Origin: Sphingomonadales bacterium UBA6174
GTDB lineage: Bacteria > Pseudomonadota > Alphaproteobacteria > Sphingomonadales > Sphingomonadaceae
Length of the DNA: 38,897 nucleotides
Direction: 5' to 3'
Assembly (NCBI GenBank): GCA_002422945.1
Contig: DITW01000025.1
Coordinates: forward strand, 41,406 to 80,302
This document shows positions 1-6,628 of the stretch, one piece after another (position 1 is the first letter of the stretch; each line of letters opens with the position of its first letter). Position numbers and translations under genes: made by a program. The notes under the pieces were generated by a model. It did not search any database. It saw only the letters and a program-made list of their open reading frames with translations, and was not told where the DNA came from.

Positions 1-932
1 ATCGCGGGCAAATGGATCGCATGATTGGTCGAACCACCGGTTGCGAGCAGACCGATGCATGCATTGATAATTGCCTTTTCATCGACGCAATGGCCCAAGG
101 GTCGCCAATCATCGCCGCGCTTGCCAATGGCGGTCAGCCGATGGACGGCGGCGCGGGTGAGTTCGGTCCGCAATTTCGTGCCGGGGTTGATGAACGCCGC
201 GCCCGGCATGTGCAGGCCCATCATTTCCATCATCATCTGGTTGGAATTGGCGGTCCCGAAAAAGGTGCAGGTGCCAGCGCCGTGATATGAGGCAGATTCC
301 GCCTCCAGTAATTCGGCGCGGCCCACTTTGCCCTCGGCATATAATTGGCGGACGCGTTGTTTTTCCTTATTGGCAAGGCCTGAGGGCATGGGGCCAGCGG
401 GGATCAGGATCGTTGGCAAATGGCCGAACCGCAACGCGCCGATCAACAGGCCGGGTACGATCTTGTCGCAAATGCCCAATAATGCCGCGCCCTCGAACAT
501 GCCATGGGACAAGGCGATGGCGGTCCCCATCGCGATATTGTCGCGGCTGAACAAAGATAATTCCATGCCGTCCTGCCCCTGCGTCACGCCGTCGCACATC
601 GCAGGCACACCGCCCGCGACCTGCGCGGTCGCGCCGACTTCGCGGGCGAAGATCTTCATCGCTTCCGGGTAACGGGCATAGGGCTGATGCGCGGACAGCA
701 TGTCATTATAGGCGGTGACGATGCCGATGTTCATGCCATCGCCATCGCGGATATGGGCCTTGTCCTCGCCACTCGCGGCAAAGCCATGGGCCAGATTAGC
801 GCAACCAAGGCCCGAACGGTGGACGCCTTTTTCCGATTGCACCGCGATCATGTCGAGATAGCGCTGGCGGCTGGATTTGCTTTTTTCGATCACGCGGTCG
901 GTCACGCGGGAAATGGCAGGGTGAAGGGTCAT
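1..932 (-). CDS. edd: Phosphogluconate dehydratase, C-terminal part outside window
   Basis: This is the Entner-Doudoroff enzyme that dehydrates 6-phosphogluconate to 2-keto-3-deoxy-6-phosphogluconate, an iron-sulfur enzyme of the IlvD/Edd family in the cytoplasm. About 310 N-terminal residues are in the window (family length about 600). The reverse strand from 932 reads MTLHPAISRVTDRVIEKS and stays open to base 1. Family motifs include RSGLGCANLAHG, AYNDMLSAHQPY, GGVPAMCDGVTQGQ, ESASYHGAGTCTFFGTANSN and LLATGGSTNHAIHLPA at the edge, with the cluster-type cysteines present. The ATG at 932 overlaps the pgl stop (TGATG), so translation is probably coupled. It is the last visible gene of the minus-strand halogenase-zwf-pgl-edd operon. 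In sphingomonads a glucokinase gene often follows, which cannot be seen here. Confidence 0.95.
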   Translation of the reverse strand, partial: MTLHPAISRVTDRVIEKSKSSRQRYLDMIAVQSEKGVHRSGLGCANLAHGFAASGEDKAHIRDGDGMNIGIVTAYNDMLSAHQPYARYPEAMKIFAREVGATAQVAGGVPAMCDGVTQGQDGMELSLFSRDNIAMGTAIALSHGMFEGAALLGICDKIVPGLLIGALRFGHLPTILIPAGPMPSGLANKEKQRVRQLYAEGKVGRAELLEAESASYHGAGTCTFFGTANSNQMMMEMMGLHMPGAAFINPGTKLRTELTRAAVHRLTAIGKRGDDWRPLGHCVDEKAIINACIGLLATGGSTNHAIHLPA

Positions 933-1639
933 CACAGGCACCAATGCACGATAAGGGGTTGTTCAATCTGGGCCAACACACGGCCAATCGGCAGGGCGGA
1001 TGCCGCCCCTTCCGACAAGGCGCGTTCCAGCAATATACGCTTTTTCTCGCCGCTAATCACGACCCGAATGGCCTTGGCCGCGGTAATGGCGGCGCGGGTC
1101 AATGTCACCCGTGAGACCGGGGCTTCGGGCGGTAGCGGGTCCGGCATGACGCCAATCGCGCGGCGGTTTTTGGGTGCGTTCAAGGCGGCATCAAGGTCGG
1201 GGCCGACAAAGATCGACGCGGTATGGCCGTCTACCCCCATGCCCAGCCACACGAGATCGAGCGGCCAATCGAGTGTGGCCAACAGTGCATCGGCGCGGTC
1301 GCCCGCCAGATGATAATCAATGTTTGCGAGGATGGGCGCGGACGCAAGCGACAACACCTTGGCCGGGGTCGGTTGAAACGCGGCGCGCAGCATCGCGACA
1401 TTGGACAAAGGGCTGTCCTCATCCACCAGCCGGTCATCGCCGGGGATGATCGTGACCTTTGCCCAATCGAGCTTTAACTGCGCCAGTCGCGCGATCACCG
1501 CGACCGGGGTTGTGCCACCGGGGAGCGCAATATTCGCGCGACCATGCAGGGTAAGCGCATCCGCAATCACCCCGGCCACGTCGGCGCTCACCGCCTTGGC
1601 CAGCGCATCGGCATCGTCATGAATGCGCCATTCAATCAT
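932..1639 (-). CDS. pgl: 6-phosphogluconolactonase
   Basis: A 235-residue DevB/SOL-type lactonase that hydrolyses 6-phosphogluconolactone to 6-phosphogluconate in the cytoplasm. The length is usual for the family. Visible motifs are LPGGTTP near residue 40, GDDRLVDEDSPLSN near residue 67 (the family's DER...SN motif, here DDR), and LGMGVDGHTASIF near residue 130. The start codon overlaps the end of zwf by 8 bases and the stop overlaps the edd start, so the three genes form one tightly packed unit linking glucose 6-phosphate oxidation to the Entner-Doudoroff route. No internal promoter or terminator is evident. Confidence 0.94.
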   Translation of the reverse strand: MIEWRIHDDADALAKAVSADVAGVIADALTLHGRANIALPGGTTPVAVIARLAQLKLDWAKVTIIPGDDRLVDEDSPLSNVAMLRAAFQPTPAKVLSLASAPILANIDYHLAGDRADALLATLDWPLDLVWLGMGVDGHTASIFVGPDLDAALNAPKNRRAIGVMPDPLPPEAPVSRVTLTRAAITAAKAIRVVISGEKKRILLERALSEGAASALPIGRVLAQIEQPLIVHWCL

Positions 1640-3071
1640 GCCAGCTCACCCCATGGCGCTCCGCCAGCGCGACCGCCGCCGATGGTCCCCAACTGCCCGC
1701 CGTATAGGGCTTGGGGGTAAGGCCATGTTCGGCCCAGCCCGCGCGGATGGCATCGACCCAATCCCATTGGGCCTCAACCTCATCGCGGCGCACGAACAGG
1801 GTCTGGTCGCCCTCGATCAAATCGAGCAGCAATCGTTCATAAGCAATCCGCTTTTCGGCGGCAGCAAAGGCATTGGGCATGCTGATATTGAGTGGCACCT
1901 CGCGCAGGCGAATGCCGCCGCGATCCAGCCCCGGCACCTTGGCCATGACGGTGAGGCCGATATTTTCATCCGGCTGAATGCTGATAATCAGCCGGTTGGG
2001 GCTGGTCTTTGCGCCTTCTGCCGCAAAGATCGAATGGGGGACGGGGTTGAACTGGATGATGATTTCGGTCGTGCGTTCCGGCAGGCGCTTGCCCGTCCGC
2101 AGGAAGAACGGCACGCCCTTCCACCGCCAATTATCGATATGGGCCTTGATCGCGACAAAGGTTTCGGTGTCGGATTCATGGCCCAGTTCCTGATCATAGC
2201 CCGGCACGGCGACGCCTGCGATCGCGCCCGCGCGATATTGGCCGGTGACGCTGTCGCCTGCGCCCAAGGGCCTAAGCGACCGCAACACCTTGACCTTTTC
2301 ATCGCGCACGGCGGTGGCGTTGAACTTGGCCGGTGGCTCCATCGCCACCAAGGCCAGCAACTGGAGCATGTGGTTCTGCACCATATCGCGGATCGCCCCC
2401 GCCTGATCGTAAAAGCCGACCCGCCCTTCCAGCCCGACTGTCTCGGCGACCGTGATCTGGACATGGTTGATATGATTGCTGTTCCACAAGGGTTCGAACA
2501 GGACATTGGCAAAGCGCAACGCCAGCAAATTCTGGACCGTTTCCTTGCCGAGATAATGGTCGATGCGGAAAATGCGGCTTTCCGGAAAGACGCTGGCGAC
2601 CGCGTCGTTGATCAATCGGCTGGTGGCCAAATCGCTGCCCAATGGCTTTTCCAGACCGATGCGGCATTTGTCGCCCGCCAACCCCGTCTGATGCAATCCG
2701 GCGATGGTTGTTTCGAACAATGAGGGCGCGGTGGACAGGAAGATCGCCAGCCCGTCATTGATCGGTCCGACTTTTTCCGAGAGCACGCCAAAGCCGTCCG
2801 AGGTTGAGGCATCAAGCGTCTGATAACGCAACCGGTCGAGAAACGCCGGGACCGCCGGTTTGCGATCTTCTGGCAGAAAACGCGCGAGCGCCTCTGCCGC
2901 AAACGCGCGATAGCCCGCATCGTCCAGTTCGGACCGCGCCGTGCCGATGATGACAAGGTCCGGATGCACCAGCCCATCGGCGTGGAGCGCGCATAAGGAC
3001 GGCAGCAGCATCCGCTGCGCCAGATCGCCGGTCGCCCCAAACAACAACAGCTTGTCAGCGATGAAACTCAT
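1632..3071 (-). CDS. zwf: Glucose-6-phosphate 1-dehydrogenase
   Basis: A 479-residue enzyme that oxidises glucose 6-phosphate to 6-phosphogluconolactone with NAD(P)+. The N-terminal dinucleotide site is GATGDLA (residues 12-18), and the active-site stretch FRIDHYLGKE lies near residue 170, with the catalytic histidine of a second conserved stretch expected further on. The reading frame extends 56 codons further upstream, but the ATG at 3071 is preceded by AAGGAG at good spacing and gives the usual N-terminus (MSFIADKLLLFGATGD). The gene starts 58 bases after the halogenase stop and overlaps pgl by 8 bases. Its probable promoter is therefore the operator-bearing region ahead of the halogenase, although a promoter within the halogenase end is not excluded. 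Confidence 0.95.
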   Translation of the reverse strand: MSFIADKLLLFGATGDLAQRMLLPSLCALHADGLVHPDLVIIGTARSELDDAGYRAFAAEALARFLPEDRKPAVPAFLDRLRYQTLDASTSDGFGVLSEKVGPINDGLAIFLSTAPSLFETTIAGLHQTGLAGDKCRIGLEKPLGSDLATSRLINDAVASVFPESRIFRIDHYLGKETVQNLLALRFANVLFEPLWNSNHINHVQITVAETVGLEGRVGFYDQAGAIRDMVQNHMLQLLALVAMEPPAKFNATAVRDEKVKVLRSLRPLGAGDSVTGQYRAGAIAGVAVPGYDQELGHESDTETFVAIKAHIDNWRWKGVPFFLRTGKRLPERTTEIIIQFNPVPHSIFAAEGAKTSPNRLIISIQPDENIGLTVMAKVPGLDRGGIRLREVPLNISMPNAFAAAEKRIAYERLLLDLIEGDQTLFVRRDEVEAQWDWVDAIRAGWAEHGLTPKPYTAGSWGPSAAVALAERHGVSWHD

Positions 3072-3129
3072 GAACAATGGCTCCTTGGCGGGCGGTGTCC
3101 GCCATTTGTGATCGAGAAGCGATGCGAAC

Positions 3130-4638
3130 TCATGCCGCATCCGCCTTGCAATGGCGGTCGATATAGTCGCGATGTGACGGCAGCATGTCCGCCGATTGGG
3201 CCAAGGCGCGTTGCAATTTGCCCAGCCATTCGCGGCCATTGACGTTGCGATGATCCATCAACGGGTCGGTCCATTCGGGCATATTGCCCTGTCCGATATG
3301 GACCGCGAGCCAGCTTGGCGCGCCGAACAAATCCATTTCATGGGCGAGCAACCGGCCATAACGGCGGAAATGATCGACCTTCCATTGCAGCGTGTCGGGA
3401 ATGTCCATCGCCGCGCAATAACGCCAGAGCGGGCTATCGTCCCGGCTGGTCAATTTATAATGGAGGATGATAAAATCGCGAATGCGTTCATATTCGTTGA
3501 TCGCAATGCGGTTATATTCATCAATGATGAGCGGATCGAAATCGCGGGTCGGGAACAATGCCAGCAATTTGGCAATGCCCGCCTGAATCAGGTGGATGCT
3601 GGTCGATTCCAGTGGCTCCATAAACCCGCTGGAAAGGCCGATGGCGATCACATTCTTGTGCCAGAACAGGTTCCGCCGCCCGGTGGTGAAACGCAATGGC
3701 CGGGGATCACCCAAGGCCTCGCCATCAAGGTTCGCCATCAAGGTCGCGACTGCCTCGTCATCGCTGATGAACTGGCTGGCATAGACATAGCCATTGCCGG
3801 TGCGGTGCTGCAACGGGATGCGCCATTGCCACCCGGCCTCGCGCGCGGTGGAGCGGGTATAAGGGGTGAAATCGGGGGAGGAGGCACTCGGCACCGCCAT
3901 CGCACGGTCGCACGGCAGCCAATGGGTCCAGTCCTGATAACCGGTGTGGAGTGCCTGTTCGATCAACAGTCCGCGAAAGCCGGAGCAATCGATGAACAGA
4001 TCGGCCTCTAATTTCTGGCCATCATCCATCACGACATATTCGACAAAGCCCGTTTCGGGATTGAGGCCGGACCCATTGATCTGGCCTTCCATCCGCACCA
4101 CGCCGCGCTGTTCAGCATAGCCGCGCAAATATCGCGCATAAAGCCCCGCATCGAAATGATAGGCATATTCATAGGTCGACAGCACATTGCGCGGGTCTTG
4201 CACGGGTGGCGCGAACCGCCCCTTGCTCGCCGCCGCCCATGCCATGCACAGATCGTCGAGCTTGGGTGCATCGCCCTCGGCCTGGGCCTTTAGCCAATGT
4301 TGATGGACCGGCAACAGATCGAAATTGCGGCCATAGCTGCCAAAGGGGTGGAAATAGCGATGGTCCTGCTTGCCCCAATTGACGAACTCGATCCCGAGTT
4401 TGAACGACCCTTGGGTGGCGCGGATAAAGTCGTTTTCACTGATGCCAAGCGTATCGTTGAACATGCGGATCGGCGGAATGGTCGCCTCACCCACGCCGAC
4501 GGTGCCGATCTGTTCGGATTCGATCAGGGTGACGCGACAGCCCGATTGGAGCGCATTGCTGAGCGCCGCCGCCGTCATCCAGCCCGCCGTGCCGCCGCCG
4601 ACAATGATGATGGAACGGATCGCGCGATCATTGTTCAT
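3130..4638 (-). CDS. Flavin-dependent tryptophan halogenase family protein
   Basis: A 502-residue FADH2-dependent halogenase of the PrnA/RebH superfamily. The dinucleotide-binding motif GGGTAGW is at residues 14-20, the catalytic lysine matches K80 (GSFKLGIEF), the halogenase signature WQWRIP is at 270-275, and the conserved glutamate corresponds to E344 in EPLESTS. All key residues are present, so the enzyme looks active. The true substrate is unknown: relatives near TonB receptors (for example BrvH) act on indole-type compounds in vitro, and no NRPS/PKS genes are nearby. The ATG at 4638 is chosen over an upstream in-frame start because AGGAG precedes it by 13 bases and the Rossmann fold begins right after. 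It heads the zwf-pgl-edd operon. A perfect LacI-type palindrome lies 219 bases upstream. Confidence 0.92.
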   Translation of the reverse strand: MNNDRAIRSIIIVGGGTAGWMTAAALSNALQSGCRVTLIESEQIGTVGVGEATIPPIRMFNDTLGISENDFIRATQGSFKLGIEFVNWGKQDHRYFHPFGSYGRNFDLLPVHQHWLKAQAEGDAPKLDDLCMAWAAASKGRFAPPVQDPRNVLSTYEYAYHFDAGLYARYLRGYAEQRGVVRMEGQINGSGLNPETGFVEYVVMDDGQKLEADLFIDCSGFRGLLIEQALHTGYQDWTHWLPCDRAMAVPSASSPDFTPYTRSTAREAGWQWRIPLQHRTGNGYVYASQFISDDEAVATLMANLDGEALGDPRPLRFTTGRRNLFWHKNVIAIGLSSGFMEPLESTSIHLIQAGIAKLLALFPTRDFDPLIIDEYNRIAINEYERIRDFIILHYKLTSRDDSPLWRYCAAMDIPDTLQWKVDHFRRYGRLLAHEMDLFGAPSWLAVHIGQGNMPEWTDPLMDHRNVNGREWLGKLQRALAQSADMLPSHRDYIDRHCKADAA

Positions 4639-4857
4639 CGAAGGGTGCCAGCTCCTGTGCCTGATGTTTTTCGATACTGACCGAATATGCCGCAATTGCA
4701 CGAAAAAACTGGGGCAGGCGGCAGGTTGCACTACCGGCCATGCCCCCGTAGTTTTCCGAACGGGCCGCACATCTATTTGGGAGAGATGCGCGGTTGCGAC
4801 CATTCAGGCGTGACGAAAACTCAAATGCCTTGTTGTTGACCTATTCAAAGCAGTTTT

Positions 4858-4871
4858 TGCAATCGATTGCA
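4858..4871. promoter_or_regulatory. LacI-type operator, halogenase-zwf operon
   Basis: The site reads TGCAATCGATTGCA, a perfect palindrome that extends to 16 bases (4857-4872). It is the most symmetric of five sites with the consensus nnCAAwCGwTTGnn found in front of the transcription units of this region. It lies in the 266-base gap upstream of the halogenase. Binding by the regulator encoded at 9622-10635 is inferred from symmetry, the central CG typical of LacI-family operators, and recurrence. Confidence 0.75.
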
Positions 4872-4904
4872 ATCAATTTCTGCAAGGGCGGGCAAAAGGG
4901 GCGA

Positions 4905-6518
4905 TTAGCAGCGTGGTTTTTTCAGGTCGAAGGCGATCACCAGCCGTTCGCCATCCGCAAATGGCACGGTGCCATGCCACATGGTCGACGGGAAAATCGC
5001 GAGGCGGCCCCGCACGGGCTGAACGGTCCGATAGGGGGGCAATGACAGGCCGAGTTCCTCCGGCGCATTGCCAAGGCTGAGATGACCTGCGGGCGCTGCG
5101 CCCATTTGCGTGGATGATGGCAAGGCGACGTAAAAGGCGCTACTCAACCAGCCCATTGGATGGGTGTGCGGCACATTATAGCCCTGTTGCAACAGTCGGA
5201 CCGACCAACTCCCCTCGATCAATAATTGTTCGGGCTTGAGATCACGGATGGGCAGGCCAAGCAGCGGATGGCCTTCTTCAACGCCGGGCAGGGCCGCGAC
5301 ATAATCCCGCATCGCCGCCAATAAGACCTGTCGGGTGCGTTGGAATATCGGTTCATGGCGCAACAAAACGGACCGATCGGTCTGTGTCCCGCCGCGCACC
5401 GATTGTTCGATATAGGGCGCTTGCGCGATATGCAGGGTTCTGAGTGTCGCAGCGAGTTCATTCAACTCGCCTTGATCTATATCGAGGTCAAAATGCTGGA
5501 TCGATTGATCGGGTCGATCCAGCCAGATGGCGCGTTCCATATCGCCTTTCATCCGCCAGATGACCGACAGATAAGGCCAGTAGATATTGGCAGACGGGGT
5601 GCTGATTTGCGGCAGCGCCACCGCCTCGGCTTCTGTCCAGCGTTGTTGGCGGATCAAATGGCGGATGCGGCACAGGTTGATGACATCGCCCTGTATCTGT
5701 GCGCATTGGGTAAACAGGGCTTCAGCCCGCGCATCATCGCCGGATTCAACCGCGACAAACAACCGCCCGACCGTGAAGGCGGGTTGCCCGCCCAGTGCTT
5801 TTTCCGCTCGGTCGAGAATCTCCAACGCGGCCAGCCAATCGCGGCTTTGCGCGACCATGCGAAACCATGCGAGCCACAGGCCGGGGTTGTTGGCTTGGGC
5901 CGCACAGGCCTGTGCATAGCTGCGGCAGAAATCGGCGGTATTGCCTTGGGTCCAGCGCAGGGTCGCCAAGGCACGATGCCCATCGAGCCAATCGGGCTGC
6001 CCTGCCAAGGCATCGGACAATAAGGATGCCGCCGCCTGATGCTGGCACTCCGACATCATCGCCAAGGCCATGTTGCGTAGAATTTCGAGATTGCCCTGTC
6101 CGTTTTTGGGGGCATTGTGCCATGCGCGTTGGAAGAGTTCTACCGCCGGATAGCCCGATTCATAACGGATCATCGCATGGCCAAGCGTTGCCATCGGGTC
6201 ATTCGGTGCCAATTGCGCGGCCTTGGCAAGGGCTGCATCCGCCGCCTCCATCCTTTGCAGGCGGTACAACGCATGGCCAAGCATCGCCCAGATCTGGGCT
6301 TCATCGGGGATGCGTGTCGTCAATAGCTGCAACAGATCGACCGCGAGCGGGGTCGCGCCATCGGCCAAGGCCTGCCGCGCGGTGGCGATGCAATCGGCCA
6401 TCAGTTCAGCATCAGGGCGTCTGGTAGCCGCCCCTTCCGCCAAAACTTGCCGCAATGCCGCGACCTGTTCTTGCAAATGCGCGATCGTCCTGAACTCCCT
6501 GATGTGCCACCCGATCAT
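4905..6518 (-). CDS. TPR protein with C-terminal 2OG-Fe(II) oxygenase domain
   Basis: A 537-residue protein. Roughly residues 40-330 are helical, TPR-like repeats (for example IWAMLGHALYRLQRMEAADA). The C-terminal 110 residues resemble the putative 2OG-Fe(II) oxygenase family PF13759: iron ligands are likely H451 and H453 in VPHTHP and H515 in STMWHG, with R525 as candidate 2-oxoglutarate ligand (ERLVIAFDL). No signal peptide or membrane segment is seen, so it is probably cytoplasmic. It starts 18 bases past the terminator that follows the TonB receptor gene and has little room for a promoter of its own, so it may be expressed by read-through. The substrate is unknown. Genes of this type recur next to TonB receptors and flavin halogenases in proteobacteria, as here. 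Confidence 0.85.
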   Translation of the reverse strand: MIGWHIREFRTIAHLQEQVAALRQVLAEGAATRRPDAELMADCIATARQALADGATPLAVDLLQLLTTRIPDEAQIWAMLGHALYRLQRMEAADAALAKAAQLAPNDPMATLGHAMIRYESGYPAVELFQRAWHNAPKNGQGNLEILRNMALAMMSECQHQAAASLLSDALAGQPDWLDGHRALATLRWTQGNTADFCRSYAQACAAQANNPGLWLAWFRMVAQSRDWLAALEILDRAEKALGGQPAFTVGRLFVAVESGDDARAEALFTQCAQIQGDVINLCRIRHLIRQQRWTEAEAVALPQISTPSANIYWPYLSVIWRMKGDMERAIWLDRPDQSIQHFDLDIDQGELNELAATLRTLHIAQAPYIEQSVRGGTQTDRSVLLRHEPIFQRTRQVLLAAMRDYVAALPGVEEGHPLLGLPIRDLKPEQLLIEGSWSVRLLQQGYNVPHTHPMGWLSSAFYVALPSSTQMGAAPAGHLSLGNAPEELGLSLPPYRTVQPVRGRLAIFPSTMWHGTVPFADGERLVIAFDLKKPRC

Positions 6519-6535
6519 AACGCCAGATCGCAGGC

Positions 6536-6581
6536 AATAAAAAGGGGGGAAGCATCGTCATTGCCGACGGCGCTTCCCCCC
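6536..6581 (-). terminator. Rho-independent terminator after TonB receptor gene
   Basis: On the minus strand a GGGGGGAAGC/GCTTCCCCCC stem (arms 6572-6581 and 6544-6553) with a further inner CGTC/GACG pairing is followed directly by TTTTTATT. This is a strong intrinsic terminator between the receptor gene (ends 6629) and the TPR/2OG gene (starts 6518). Confidence 0.85.
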
Positions 6582-6628
6582 TGATTATCTCATCCATCGC
6601 CTGAACATGCGTGGATGCGGTTTCTTGA

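Noticed and set aside
1623..2723. 366-codon plus-strand frame opposite zwf
   Set aside because: It lies fully antisense to a clear G6PD gene, resembles no family, and its codon pattern is the mirror of zwf.
3130..4638. Halogenase as part of a secondary-metabolite gene cluster
   Set aside because: No NRPS, PKS, transporter or tailoring genes of such clusters are nearby; neighbours are sugar catabolism and a TonB receptor.
4639..4857. Possible small ORF in the long leader before the halogenase
   Set aside because: No start codon with a ribosome site and no convincing reading frame was seen; the in-frame upstream extension of the halogenase does not resemble the family.
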